Shown here: positions 8,040 through 18,127 of the stretch, one piece after another
Numbering within the stretch: the stretch's first letter is position 1
How the letters are laid out: the number at the start of each line of letters is the position of its first letter
Assembly: GCF_009728935.1 (NCBI RefSeq)
Contig: NZ_CP034235.1
Coordinates: 5,655,501-5,719,500 of the forward strand
Length of the DNA: 64,000 bases
Source of the DNA: Paenibacillus psychroresistens
GTDB taxonomy: Bacteria > Bacillota > Bacilli > Paenibacillales > NBRC-103111
Direction of reading: 5' to 3'
Translations under genes and position numbers: made by a program
The notes under the pieces: generated by a model
What the model was told of the DNA's origin: nothing
Seen by the model: only the letters and a program-made list of their open reading frames with translations
Databases searched by the model: none

Positions 8040-8885
8040 TTATTTAACCGCTCCAGCTGTAATACCCTCATTAATGTATTTCTGGAAGAACATGTACACG
8101 ATCAAGATCGGAATAGAAGCAATTGTAACTCCAGCAAATAGAGGGCCAAACTCCGTGCGATATTGCATGGCTCCTTGCATGAAATTAAGCCCTACTGGGA
8201 GTGTATATTTAAGAGGATTACTGATCAGCATTAGCGCAAACGGGTATTCATTCCAGAAACCTACAACGTTAACAATACTAATAGTGATCAACCCCGATAA
8301 GGAAAGCGGCAGCATAACTTTGAAAAACACTCCGTAGTGTGTCGCTCCATCAATGACTGCAGATTCTTCAAGCTCACGAGGCAGTGACTTGAAAAACCCA
8401 GTTAACACGAACATCCCAAACGGTACAGAGCCAATTGCATAAAGGACAATCAATCCAAACCATGAATTGCTGAGATGCAGGTCGCCAAACAAGAAAAACA
8501 TCGGGATAACCAGCATCATCATCGGAACCGTCATAGAAGCAATATAAAAATAGTAAATTAAACCTCGTCCTTTAAATGCATATCTAGCCATTATATAGGA
8601 TGTTGTCGAAGTCAGAATCAATGCTAGCACCATACTGCCAATTGTAACCACGATGGAGTTTACGAAATAATGACCGAACTCATATCTAACCCAAGTATCC
8701 GAATAATTCCCCCATAAAAGTGGAAATTGTGGAAGTGACCAGGCTTTATTGTTCATAAATTGTTTGTTATCTTTTAATGATTCAAATAGGGAGAATACTA
8801 ACGGATAGATTACAAAAACAGCCCAAATTAAAAGAATACTCATCGAAATAATGCTGAATATAGGGTTTTTCCTGGTTTGTTTCAA
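8040..8885 (-). CDS. Sugar ABC transporter permease (MalG/AraQ type)
   Basis: The protein has 281 residues and about six hydrophobic segments, beginning with MSILLIWAVFVIYPLVFSLF. The cytoplasmic EAA loop reads EESAVIDGATHYGVFFKVML, followed by LPLS, which contacts the ATPase subunit. This matches the CUT1 permeases of the MalG type, which import oligosaccharides or glycosides. It is the last gene of the operon and is preceded 13 nt away by the second permease. No ATPase gene is present; in Firmicutes a shared MsmX-type ATPase encoded elsewhere usually serves such systems. The sugar is not known. Confidence 0.88.
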   Translation of the reverse strand: MKQTRKNPIFSIISMSILLIWAVFVIYPLVFSLFESLKDNKQFMNNKAWSLPQFPLLWGNYSDTWVRYEFGHYFVNSIVVTIGSMVLALILTSTTSYIMARYAFKGRGLIYYFYIASMTVPMMMLVIPMFFLFGDLHLSNSWFGLIVLYAIGSVPFGMFVLTGFFKSLPRELEESAVIDGATHYGVFFKVMLPLSLSGLITISIVNVVGFWNEYPFALMLISNPLKYTLPVGLNFMQGAMQYRTEFGPLFAGVTIASIPILIVYMFFQKYINEGITAGAVK

Positions 8886-8898
8886 TTGGATTCCCCCT

Positions 8899-9795
8899 CT
8901 ATGAAACTTCGTGTACTTCTCGTCTCATCAACCGCTGCAAAATCACAGTTGTTAAGAGAGAAAGCACCAGAATCAATACGCCTATCGATGATGCGTAGCC
9001 CATATGATACCGCAAGAACCCTTGATCGTATAAATAGAAGCCCATGACCTGCGTTGAATTATCCGTACCACCGTTGGGTGTCATAACTTGAACAATCCCA
9101 AAATTACCATTCAAGGACGAAATCACAATATAAACAACCGAAACCTTAACTTGCTCCCAAATCAGTGGAAAAGTAATATGAATAAATTGTTTCCACTGGG
9201 AGGCTCCATCTATTTCGGAGGATTCATATAAAGAAGTCGGAATGCTCGTTATGGCTGCGATCAATAAGATCATAAAAAAACCGATACCTGCCCAGATTGC
9301 CGGAGGCAGTAATGCCCATATCGCATACGTTTTATCTCCAAGCCATGGTGTTTCTATCTTTCTTCCCATAATTAACGATAAAAAAGCATTCAAAAGTCCC
9401 ATGGAAGGATGATAAATAAAGCGCCAAAGAATCGCAATAACTACGATACTAAGCAAGTTTGGAATGTAGAAGGCAATTTTATAGAAAACAGCACCTTTTA
9501 TCTTGAATCGAGTTATTGCAACAGCGAAAAAAATAGACAAAGTCATGATACCGACAATTTTCCAGAATACTAGAAAATAATCATTAGCGACCGCTTTGAG
9601 GATAACGGGATCGTGGAGCATTTCGCGAAAATTAGCTAGTCCAATGAATTCTTTATTCGCCGATGAGCCTGACCATTTCAATAAGCTGATATAAAGTGCT
9701 TGGATAATTGGATAGGCAGTAAAGATACAATAAAGTACAAATGTCGGTACCATAAAGGAGGCAATAAATAAGCTTCGTTTCAAAGTAACTGTCAT
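8899..9795 (-). CDS. Sugar ABC transporter permease (MalF/UgpA type)
   Basis: The protein has 298 residues from the ATG at 9795, which has GGAAGGGG 7 nt upstream. The longer frame (to 9870) would add a charged 25-residue tail with no ribosome binding site. The first transmembrane segment starts at about residue 9 (FIASFMVPTFVLYCIFTAYP), and the EAA loop reads ESSEIDGASQWKQFIHITFP. This is the partner of the MalG-type permease directly downstream; together they form the CUT1 channel. It follows the solute-binding lipoprotein by about 90 nt in the same operon. Substrate unknown. Confidence 0.87.
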   Translation of the reverse strand: MTVTLKRSLFIASFMVPTFVLYCIFTAYPIIQALYISLLKWSGSSANKEFIGLANFREMLHDPVILKAVANDYFLVFWKIVGIMTLSIFFAVAITRFKIKGAVFYKIAFYIPNLLSIVVIAILWRFIYHPSMGLLNAFLSLIMGRKIETPWLGDKTYAIWALLPPAIWAGIGFFMILLIAAITSIPTSLYESSEIDGASQWKQFIHITFPLIWEQVKVSVVYIVISSLNGNFGIVQVMTPNGGTDNSTQVMGFYLYDQGFLRYHMGYASSIGVLILVLSLLTTVILQRLMRREVHEVS

Positions 9796-9888
9796 AGGTT
9801 CCCCTTCCCTATAAAATTTAGGATGAGGATAAGGGAAAACATCCCTTATCCTCATAATTAAACATCCCATTCATTTATAGCGGCATAT

Positions 9889-11250
9889 TTACTTAGCAGC
9901 ACGAGCCTTAACTGCTGCTTTTTCTACACGTTCACTCCACATTTCAACTGTAACCTTAGGATCGGATGAAAGCGCAAGTGTAGCGGCTTCCAGCTCTTTA
10001 TTTAGATCTGCATTATTAGCAAAAGCTGGCAATACAACTAAGTCTGGGCTGCTGAAATATTTCAAAGCATTCTTAGTAAGACCCGCTGCTTTAGAAGCTT
10101 CTACCTCTGCCCCTGCTTTAACATTCAAGATAGCTCCTGTGCTTTCAGCCCATTCAACAGCTGCTTTCTTAGTATAAACAAATTGAATGAATGCTTTAGC
10201 CGCTTCAGGATTTTTAGCTTTTTCAGCTACTGCAAGTGTCGTCGTATACGGATTGGCGATATATTTGCCGCCTTTTGCTTGTGTGATGGATGGAATATAA
10301 CCAAAATCAAAACCTTCTGGAGTATCTTTCTCCATTTCTTTAGCCAACCATAGACCATTCGGAACAAAAGCGTCTTTATGCTGCATGAATAACAATTGGG
10401 AATCTGTATGGTTGATGGCTACTGAAGCAGGATCGATGAAGCCTTTATCACGTAGCGTTACAAGCTGTTTCAACGCAGCCACTACAGGTGCTGAGCTGAA
10501 TACGCCTTCCTTCATATCCTGAATATCTTGCAGGACTGAAGGGCTGTCGCCATTAGCTGAAACCATTGCAGGGAATAAGAATCCACCTGTTAGGTATCCT
10601 GTATAAATTCCTGCATGTACATAAGGGGTCACGCCTGCTGCTTTAATTTTCTCACTTACAGCCAAGAAGCTGTCAAAGTCAGTTGGAACTTCCCAGCCTT
10701 TTTCTTTGAATAATGCTTGATCATAGAAGGTTCCCCATGATCCGAAAACCATTGGAATCGCATAATTTTTCTTTGCATCACCATAAGTTAGAGGTTGAGC
10801 AATTACGAGATCAGAGATCAATTCTCCGTCAACATTCTTTGCGCTCTTATACCAATCTGTAAGATCCATCAATTGTTTATCTTTAACCGCTTGATTGACA
10901 TCTAGCGCACCAGCGCCATCGATAAAGATTAGATCTGGAGGATCATTCTGGATCCAACGAGGTTTCATTGTTTCATTAATCTTCGGTCCTGCTGATTCTT
11001 TAATCTTCAAATCCGGATATTTAGCATTAAATTGCTTAAGTGTTTCCTTCCACCATGCATCTCCATAACCGCCAACAAAGTACTGAATTTCAAAATCGCC
11101 TTTGACAGCCACATCTCCTGCAGGTGCATTGCTCGCTGCCGGAGCTTTAGACTCCATAGTCTCGTCTTTCTTAGTGGAGCACCCGGCCAATACGATTGAC
11201 AATAAAACGACCAAGCTTAGTGTGACCAGTAATGCTTTCTTCAGCTTCAT
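9889..11250 (-). CDS. Extracellular sugar-binding lipoprotein
   Basis: The protein has 453 residues. A lipoprotein signal peptide ends in the lipobox LAGC with the lipidated Cys24, then comes a short Ala/Ser/Glu linker, then a family-1 solute-binding domain. Near residue 55 it has IQYFVGGYGDAWWKETLKQF, typical of these receptors, and NPYTTTLAVAEKAKNPEAAK near residue 340. It would sit on the outer face of the membrane and deliver sugar to the two permeases. AGGGGA precedes the ATG. It lies 98 nt downstream of the response regulator gene, which is the YesM/YesN-type arrangement in which the two-component pair controls its own transporter. Confidence 0.9.
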   Translation of the reverse strand: MKLKKALLVTLSLVVLLSIVLAGCSTKKDETMESKAPAASNAPAGDVAVKGDFEIQYFVGGYGDAWWKETLKQFNAKYPDLKIKESAGPKINETMKPRWIQNDPPDLIFIDGAGALDVNQAVKDKQLMDLTDWYKSAKNVDGELISDLVIAQPLTYGDAKKNYAIPMVFGSWGTFYDQALFKEKGWEVPTDFDSFLAVSEKIKAAGVTPYVHAGIYTGYLTGGFLFPAMVSANGDSPSVLQDIQDMKEGVFSSAPVVAALKQLVTLRDKGFIDPASVAINHTDSQLLFMQHKDAFVPNGLWLAKEMEKDTPEGFDFGYIPSITQAKGGKYIANPYTTTLAVAEKAKNPEAAKAFIQFVYTKKAAVEWAESTGAILNVKAGAEVEASKAAGLTKNALKYFSSPDLVVLPAFANNADLNKELEAATLALSSDPKVTVEMWSERVEKAAVKARAAK

Positions 11251-11348
11251 TTAAACAAATCCCCTCGTTTTATAATGATTACAACATCACTATAAAAGAA
11301 ATGAGAGGGCTTTCATATTGCCTGAATTCCGTTTTTATTCCACATTTT

Positions 11349-12932
11349 TCAGATAGTTTCGAGTTCGGTGTGATATTCTGCCCGATTGCGGTAATCCGTT
11401 GGTGTAATTCCAAAATTACGGCGAAATAAGGTACAGAAATATTTGGCAGTCGTGTATCCGATCAGCTCGGAAATTTCGTAGGTTTTCAGATGGGTTTCGC
11501 GGAGCAGTTTTTTGGCTTTATTCATCCGTACTAGAGTTAGATAATCAATGTAATTCTCTCCAGTTACTTCTTTAAACAGATCACTTAGGTAATTGGCGTT
11601 CATATGGACGATTTTGGACAAAGCCTCGAGCTTAAGCTCCTTATCCCCATAATTCTTGCTGATGTAGTCTTTAACGATTTCGATTACCTTGTTCTGCTCT
11701 AAGCTTTCATTTCGAGTCGGACTGAATACTTGCAGGCTGTTTTCAAACTTCTCCATAATGGAAAAGAAGGTCACAGTTGAACCTGGCGAGGATAGCTTGG
11801 TGAGAACATAGGCAATTTCTTGTCTTAAAAATAGACTTAGCTTGGATTCCACCTGATTCAATAATGGTACTAAGATCAATAGAAAAAAATGAAACAGCTG
11901 ATAAAGCATCATCGAAGGCTGCATCATGGCAGCTTGCTTTAATTCCTTAAACCACTCACTTAAGAAAAGCTGTACCGCCGCAAAATCATTCATTTCAAGT
12001 GCAATTCCAACCTTTTTTTGCTGTTCCTGCCAGGTTCTGTTCCGATAGATTTGATAGAGCTTTTCCTGATCCATTTCGATTGTGAAGACCTCATAAACGG
12101 TTTTCCAATAAACTTCCGGTAAATCAGACAAAGCAAGGAATGGCGCACTTACCCCAACAATAAAATTCAATTCTGTCGCTATTGCTCGATCATTATCATC
12201 TGTTTGCCAACGTCTAGACCACCACTGTCCCAGCTTATCTGTCGCTAAATTATTTCCTGAGACCAGCATAATAAAATGCTTGGGATCGACAAAGAATCCA
12301 AAGCAATTCATGACCTCCTCAAATTGCTGCTTAAACAAAGCTATGGATTGTGGCAGGTTATGCTTATTCAAGTAAAAGCCTTTTTGTTCTCCGATCAGGA
12401 TAAGCACGGAAAATGCCTGATCTGTAAAACTCCAGCCCAAATCGGTTAAAAGCAGCTCAATAGCACCTTCATCCATTTTCTCCCCCGAAAAATGGTTGAC
12501 CAAGACTTTCTCCAAATAAAGCTGTTTAGTGAGCGCTTCTTGCTCCATTTTCTGAGTCCGCTGCTCTAATACAAGCTCCGCCTTCGCTAAGGCACCTATC
12601 AGTTCTTCTCTAATAACTGGCTTTAACAAATAATCCAACGCATCCGCTCGAAGCGCGCTTTGCACATAGGAGAATTTATCATGACCTGTGAGGATTATTT
12701 TAAGTACATGCGGGTAGTTCAGCTTCAATTGCTTCGCTAATTCCAAACCATCAATCCCAGGCATATTAATATCAATCAGCATTAAGTCTGTATGGGCGTT
12801 CGTTAAGCTTTCTAGAGCAGATACGGCGTCAATACTCTCACTAACCTGCCATTGAGGAGCAAGGCGTTTAATGATGGAGACAATCCCTTTGCGAATTAGA
12901 ACCTCATCGTCAATGATCATTATGTTCGGCAT
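11349..12932 (-). CDS. AraC-type response regulator (YesN family)
   Basis: The protein has 527 residues. The receiver domain (1-120) keeps Asp8, Asp9, the phosphoacceptor Asp54 (LIDINMPGIDG), Thr82 and Lys104. A long middle region of about 280 residues without a clear motif links it to a C-terminal AraC-type double helix-turn-helix (about 420-520), with ANYLSDLFKEVTGENYIDYL and the second motif GYTTAKYFCTLFRRNFGITP. It overlaps the kinase gene upstream by 23 nt, so the pair is translationally coupled. The expected target is the promoter of the binding-protein gene just downstream. The inducing sugar is unknown. Confidence 0.9.
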   Translation of the reverse strand: MPNIMIIDDEVLIRKGIVSIIKRLAPQWQVSESIDAVSALESLTNAHTDLMLIDINMPGIDGLELAKQLKLNYPHVLKIILTGHDKFSYVQSALRADALDYLLKPVIREELIGALAKAELVLEQRTQKMEQEALTKQLYLEKVLVNHFSGEKMDEGAIELLLTDLGWSFTDQAFSVLILIGEQKGFYLNKHNLPQSIALFKQQFEEVMNCFGFFVDPKHFIMLVSGNNLATDKLGQWWSRRWQTDDNDRAIATELNFIVGVSAPFLALSDLPEVYWKTVYEVFTIEMDQEKLYQIYRNRTWQEQQKKVGIALEMNDFAAVQLFLSEWFKELKQAAMMQPSMMLYQLFHFFLLILVPLLNQVESKLSLFLRQEIAYVLTKLSSPGSTVTFFSIMEKFENSLQVFSPTRNESLEQNKVIEIVKDYISKNYGDKELKLEALSKIVHMNANYLSDLFKEVTGENYIDYLTLVRMNKAKKLLRETHLKTYEISELIGYTTAKYFCTLFRRNFGITPTDYRNRAEYHTELETI

Positions 12933-14718
12933 GATTAGCAGACTCCCTCTCCAAAAACTTTACTTTAATTTCAATCGAGGTTCCTTTTCCCAGCTCACTG
13001 GTTAAGGTTAACCCATAGCCTTTGCCAAAATATAACCGTATCCGATCAAATATATTTTTCAGTCCAATATGAATTTCGTCTTCTTCCTGGTAAGCATCTG
13101 TTAATAAAGCCGCTTGCAGCTCGCGCTTCTTCTCGTCTGCCATCCCCACACCATTATCCGTAATACGGATATAAACATCATCATCTACCCTTATGCCTTC
13201 AATCCGAATCCAGCCCTCTGTTGCCTGCTGTGCCAAGCCATGAATGATCGCATTTTCCACCAGCGGTTGCACAATCCAAGGCAGAATGTACGAGCTCATC
13301 ACCTCTGGTTCAATCTCGATAATAAAGGTCATTCGCGGAAAACGGATTTTCTGTAGAATAACATAGTGATCGATATACTCCATTTCCCTTGCAAAAACAA
13401 TTAAATCACGGCTATGATTAATCGTCATTCGGAAGAGTCGGCCGAGTCTCGAAATCATATCCGCAACTTCATAATTCTGATCAACCTCCGCCTTCATACT
13501 AATTGACTCTAGTGTATTATAGAGAAAGTGGGGATTAATCTGGCTCTGCAGCACCTTGAAATCAGCCTCGCGCTTAAGAATTCGAATCACAAAAATATGA
13601 TGCACCAACTCATTTATTTTTTTAACCATGATATTAAAGCTATTGGCTAATTTACCGATCTCATCATTTGATTGCGTCTTGAATTGAACTGTGTAGTCTC
13701 CATCTTCCACTTTATTCATCAATGCTTTCATTTTCTTCAAAGGTCGCAGCAATCTAGTGGTTAACAGGATCGATAGACCAATCGATAGAAGTAGGGCAAC
13801 ACCCGTCAAGGTCCATAACAAATTCCGCAAAATATCAATATTATGGGTCAGCTCGCTTACCGGGATGATATTGGCAATTTTCCAGCCTGCAACCTGAGTC
13901 GAAATATAATTAATCATCATTTCTTTGCCTTCCATGGAATATAGAAAGCTGCCATGATCTTCATTCAATGCAATTGGAAAAGCTTGTGCAATTTTCAGGC
14001 TATCCTGTGCATAAACAATATTGCCCTCTGCATCAACTAGAAAGAGCTGCTGCTGAATTCCGGTCAACACATTGGAGAATATATCACTCAAACCATCCAG
14101 ATTAATATCCATCCGAAACACGCCAACCGATTGATTTTTCACCACATCAATCACACTTCGCATAAAGGTAAACGCATGCTCTTGATTATCCAAGCCATTC
14201 AAAGAATAGGTTGGCAAGAAAATCCCTTTCCCCTCCGCCTCCAGCACTTTTTTGTACCAAGGATCCTCTAAGAAATGACTATAATCCACTTGCTGGCCCG
14301 AACCATATCGCGAGAAAATTTCACCATCCGCCTTGAATAGGTAAGTGCCTAAGACATCTTTATAAGGAACGAGCACAATATTCATCAACGCTTTGTCGAT
14401 GAGGATTTTATCGTTGAATTTCTCAACTGCCGTGTATTCTTGATTTTTCTTCAGTGCATCCTTAACTCCTGTATCTAATGCAAAAGAAATGGATATGCGA
14501 TCCAATTCTTTGAGATAGTTGTCTAAATTTTTGCCCAGTTGGTTCAAAAGCTCAATACTAAATTCGCCTGTGTTCTGCTTCATGTTCTCACTGTAGCGTT
14601 GAAAGCCCAGAAAGGTAATCACCAGCACAGGTAATAAAATCATTAAGGTATATAGCAGGATTAGCTTCTTATCTAGGTTCCAATTCTGAAAGGATCTCCA
14701 CAAATTCAGCTTATTCAT
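12910..14718 (-). CDS. Sensor histidine kinase (YesM family)
   Basis: The protein has 602 residues from the ATG at 14718, which has GAGGAG 8 nt before it; the longer frame to 14808 is poorly supported. It has a membrane segment at 19-40, a large extracellular dCache-like sensor (about 41-295), a second membrane segment near 300-325, a HAMP linker, and the His_kinase domain with QINPHFLYNTLES, where His397 is the phosphoacceptor. The ATPase domain has ENAIIHG and the G-box DNGVGM. An upstream TATACT at 14752-14757 may be the -10 of the operon; the -35 is unclear. It should phosphorylate the AraC-type regulator encoded next. Confidence 0.9.
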   Translation of the reverse strand: MNKLNLWRSFQNWNLDKKLILLYTLMILLPVLVITFLGFQRYSENMKQNTGEFSIELLNQLGKNLDNYLKELDRISISFALDTGVKDALKKNQEYTAVEKFNDKILIDKALMNIVLVPYKDVLGTYLFKADGEIFSRYGSGQQVDYSHFLEDPWYKKVLEAEGKGIFLPTYSLNGLDNQEHAFTFMRSVIDVVKNQSVGVFRMDINLDGLSDIFSNVLTGIQQQLFLVDAEGNIVYAQDSLKIAQAFPIALNEDHGSFLYSMEGKEMMINYISTQVAGWKIANIIPVSELTHNIDILRNLLWTLTGVALLLSIGLSILLTTRLLRPLKKMKALMNKVEDGDYTVQFKTQSNDEIGKLANSFNIMVKKINELVHHIFVIRILKREADFKVLQSQINPHFLYNTLESISMKAEVDQNYEVADMISRLGRLFRMTINHSRDLIVFAREMEYIDHYVILQKIRFPRMTFIIEIEPEVMSSYILPWIVQPLVENAIIHGLAQQATEGWIRIEGIRVDDDVYIRITDNGVGMADEKKRELQAALLTDAYQEEDEIHIGLKNIFDRIRLYFGKGYGLTLTSELGKGTSIEIKVKFLERESANHAEHNDH

Positions 14719-14874
14719 CCAATTTCTCCTCGATAATAATCTTTCATAGCTAGTATAACAGGGTTTTCTGTTTAAAAAAGCAATTTTCATGAGTACGCAA
14801 TGCTTCACTCAAGAGTCTGGATAAAAGAGAATAAATCTGGATTTTGTGTACTATGGATATCATACAAGCTGGAC

Positions 14875-14915
14875 AAAAAAATACGGTAAATACTGTTTTA
14901 CCAGTATCTACCGTA
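14875..14915 (-). terminator. Terminator of the PHP-SLH gene
   Basis: A 14-bp stem with one A-C mismatch (14882-14895 with 14902-14915, ends TACGGTA and TACCGTA) has a 6-nt loop and seven T on the minus strand. It lies 17 nt after the stop codon. Confidence 0.88.
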
Positions 14916-14932
14916 GGAGTAATTTGTGGTGC

Positions 14933-17900
14933 CTATTCTATTTCTAAAGAAAGCCCAAGACTGATGTTTAGCATACGTAGAATCATCATCAATGACTCTG
15001 ATCTTGTAGCGTTAGCCTTAGGTTTGAAGGATTCATTACTTGCACCGTTTACGATACCGATATCCGTCAACGTGTTTATGGCGCTAGATGCCCAGCTAGT
15101 AGAAATATCGCTGAACTTTGAAGGCTTTGGTATGGAGGTCGTATTTAGTACTTTTGAAAGCATGGATACGATCTCTTCTCTAGAGATGCTTTGGTTTGGT
15201 TTAAATGAACCATCCAAGTAACCATTAATAATTCCACTTGATTTTAAAGCGTTTATAGAGCTCTCCGCCCAATTGCCTTTGGAATCTGTAAAGCTAGCAT
15301 TACCCGTAGCCTTCAGTCCCAGAGCATTTACTAACATAGTTGCAAATTCCGCTCTAGTTACATTAGCATCCGCATGGAATGAACCATCTGCAAACCCTTT
15401 TATGATTCCAAGCTTAGTCGCTAATATAATTGCCTTTGCATTTGGGGCATCCTTAGGCACATCTTTGAATGTAACTGTCTGTGCTAAATCTGCCTTTTCT
15501 ACTATTGCTTTAACAACATCTAAATTTACCTTTTCGTTGTAGAAAGGAATAGGCATTGGTGTTGCTGTTGGCACAGCTGTTGCTACCGGAGTTGCGTTAG
15601 GAGTGGCAACTGGAGTTGCTACAGGCGTTGGTGTTGGTGTTGGCGTTGCTGGTGTTGGTGTTGACCCGCCGCCTTTGCTTTCTACATATACAGTCACCGT
15701 ACGGATGACCTCAATTGCTGTATTCCCGACCGAATCGTTAACATTATAATGAAGCAGATAAGTCCCAGCTGTGTTAGTGTCTACTGTACCTGTGATTGCA
15801 ACCTTGCCTGAGAGTGCTACGTTATCCGTTGCAGTAGCTCCTAGTTCATTGTAAGTAGAACCTCTTGTGATAGATATAGATTTGTCTCCGATGAGTGTGA
15901 TAACTGGAGCGACTTTGTCAATCTTCGCCATTAATTGAAGAACCAATTGGTTGTTAAAATTATCTGTGCCTTTAAAGAAGAAATCATGCGTACCATCTTG
16001 CGAAACCTCTATTTTGCTGTTGCTTTCATAGGGGTTGTAAGTCATCTCGCCATCTGTCGATAGTGCAATAGAAGCAGAAGTGCTAGGTGTAAAGACATTG
16101 GCATATACACTGACGGTAACATTTTGGTTTGTCCAGGTGCCGCTTGAATAAGGCTGTCCATCCGCTGTTGTCATTGTTCCATGCAGCTCAATAACAGCGC
16201 TATTAATTCCCTTTACTATAACGGGGAACGTCTTAGTCGTAGTGGCATCACCACGTTTAATTGTAGCTATCAAGTTGAGCATCGTGTTGTTAGCTGGACG
16301 GGATAGTAATTTGCCGTCATTACTAATTATAGATGGGATCGAGCTTTCCCACTTAATAGTTATGCCGTGTTCACCCGTATACGACAACTCAAGATCGCTG
16401 GATACCTCACTTGAATTAGCAATTGACCGCTTGTCTACTGTATCATTTATAGCCTGGTCATCACTATAAGGAGTAGGTTTCACGAAAATCGGATTAGAGT
16501 AAAACCACAAATCTTTATAATTCCTGTCATTAATATTATTGAATCGAGTAGTATCATCAGAATCATTCGTTTTGGGGTCAAGAAGCGGATTTCCCTCCGC
16601 ATCCGTTTCTCCCGGAACGTTCAAGCCCAAATTGGTGCCTCTTAACCTGAAATATTGTTTTTTCTTTGCAGCTCCCAAATCATAGGAGATAACATTATAA
16701 CCATCTTGGTCTGTTGTCCAATCCTCGCTGGTGAATGTTGCGATAACGCTAGTTGAATCATTGGTATCCTTGTTATAAGCGGACGTTCCAGCTACCGCCT
16801 TCTCGTCGCTTACATCTCCAGCAATTAGATCGACATGATCTACTTTAGGAGCTATGTTAGCAGGCACTCCATTTAATACCGGTACTTCATAATTATTTTT
16901 TGCAGGGCTTTTAAAGCGAATTGTAAGCTGAAGATGATCTCCCTCGGTCACCGTTATTTGCGGATTCGCAGCACCCATTTCTAGCTTGCCATCGTTTCCT
17001 TCGATATTGAAATCCAATGCATTGATCAGATCACCATATACGGAGAACGATTTCCCGGAACGCATACCGTTTACGACGGATTGCATATCATTTCCGTTCG
17101 TCCATGTATAGTTCTTGGCGTATTCACCTGGCCAGTATCCACTGGAGTTCGACCCTAGAATCTTGAAATGAAAATCCGAATTAGCAAAGTTCCAATAGTT
17201 TCGGCCTTCCCCAAGCAGCGCATCCCAGACGCCCCCAACCTTGGTAATCATATAATCCGAACCACCAAAAGATCTATATTTATAATTATCATCGGCAGTT
17301 GGATTTGCTATGTTGTAGGTCGTGTTGTATCCGCCTCTATCCGGTTCCATCTGGTTACCAAGCATGCCTTCAAATCCAAAGTTGATATTCGGTGCTGCAT
17401 CGTTAAAGTCACGAAGATCAGCAATGGTTGTCTTGCCGACTCCTCTCGACGGATGAGTTACAAGAAAATAACTTTTGTCTGCAAAATTCTTTTGAAGCCA
17501 CTTTATTCCCGTTAAAGAATCAGCATGATCGAAGTTCGTTATTCTGCTATCTGTAAGATTCCACGTTGCCACATCGTTAGCATCAAACATGTTCTCAGGT
17601 CGGTTCGTAAATAAATACTCGAATTGATTTGCAGCTTTTAATGCCTCGACTGATCCTGGAGTATCCGATAAAATCCCTATCGCCCCATGATCATGTTTGG
17701 GAATATCCCATTCAAATCCCGAAAAAATGGTTTTATCTGAATAATTCCCAGCGGCCTGTAAAGCCTTGACTTTGGGTACTTCATAATTAATAGCTCCTTG
17801 TGAAAAGGGGATCGGACCCCCCGGTACATCTGCCCCGTTATCATCCCGCTTCGACGATCTCAAGTGATTAGCTGTTGCTATCCAGTCCAGTCCGTACTTT

Positions 17901-18127
17901 GTAAAAGCATTTTCTAATACATTCTCAAGAGAAGACTGTGCATCGTCCGATTCAAAGGTGTGGGCATGGAATTCTCCCGTTATCCATTTCCCTGTGCTGC
18001 TGGAGTTGCTTTCCACGTTCTGAGTAACAGGTGCAGCTAGAACATTTGTAGCAGGCATTGCTTGTGCAATTAAACCCAAAGTAAGAGGAGCGATAGTTAA
18101 GACTCGAAGCAATTTCTTAGATAACAT
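14933..18127 (-). CDS. Secreted PHP-type metallohydrolase with SLH domains
   Basis: The protein has 1064 residues. A signal peptide ends near VLA-AP (residue 32). A PHP/CehA-like domain (about 45-370) shows the metal ligands in order: GEFHAHTFESDD, IATANH, FEWDIPKHDHG, YFLVTHPSRG and NSDFH. Then come a beta-sandwich region, an atrophied Ig-like domain near 560-640, a DUF5011-like Ig domain near 740-820 (APVITLIGDKSISITRGSTY), a Thr-Pro linker, and three SLH domains at the C-terminus that bind secondary cell wall polymer. It is therefore likely a cell-surface phosphoesterase or related hydrolase; the substrate is unknown. Two Spo0A-box-like heptamers lie about 90-106 nt upstream of the start. 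Ribosome binding site GGTGGTG is modest. Confidence 0.82.
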   Translation of the reverse strand: MLSKKLLRVLTIAPLTLGLIAQAMPATNVLAAPVTQNVESNSSSTGKWITGEFHAHTFESDDAQSSLENVLENAFTKYGLDWIATANHLRSSKRDDNGADVPGGPIPFSQGAINYEVPKVKALQAAGNYSDKTIFSGFEWDIPKHDHGAIGILSDTPGSVEALKAANQFEYLFTNRPENMFDANDVATWNLTDSRITNFDHADSLTGIKWLQKNFADKSYFLVTHPSRGVGKTTIADLRDFNDAAPNINFGFEGMLGNQMEPDRGGYNTTYNIANPTADDNYKYRSFGGSDYMITKVGGVWDALLGEGRNYWNFANSDFHFKILGSNSSGYWPGEYAKNYTWTNGNDMQSVVNGMRSGKSFSVYGDLINALDFNIEGNDGKLEMGAANPQITVTEGDHLQLTIRFKSPAKNNYEVPVLNGVPANIAPKVDHVDLIAGDVSDEKAVAGTSAYNKDTNDSTSVIATFTSEDWTTDQDGYNVISYDLGAAKKKQYFRLRGTNLGLNVPGETDAEGNPLLDPKTNDSDDTTRFNNINDRNYKDLWFYSNPIFVKPTPYSDDQAINDTVDKRSIANSSEVSSDLELSYTGEHGITIKWESSIPSIISNDGKLLSRPANNTMLNLIATIKRGDATTTKTFPVIVKGINSAVIELHGTMTTADGQPYSSGTWTNQNVTVSVYANVFTPSTSASIALSTDGEMTYNPYESNSKIEVSQDGTHDFFFKGTDNFNNQLVLQLMAKIDKVAPVITLIGDKSISITRGSTYNELGATATDNVALSGKVAITGTVDTNTAGTYLLHYNVNDSVGNTAIEVIRTVTVYVESKGGGSTPTPATPTPTPTPVATPVATPNATPVATAVPTATPMPIPFYNEKVNLDVVKAIVEKADLAQTVTFKDVPKDAPNAKAIILATKLGIIKGFADGSFHADANVTRAEFATMLVNALGLKATGNASFTDSKGNWAESSINALKSSGIINGYLDGSFKPNQSISREEIVSMLSKVLNTTSIPKPSKFSDISTSWASSAINTLTDIGIVNGASNESFKPKANATRSESLMMILRMLNISLGLSLEIE

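Noticed and set aside
14844..15221. Plus-strand frame of 125 codons over the end of the PHP-SLH gene
   Set aside because: It lies opposite the SLH domains and spans the terminator hairpin; there is no homology-like motif.
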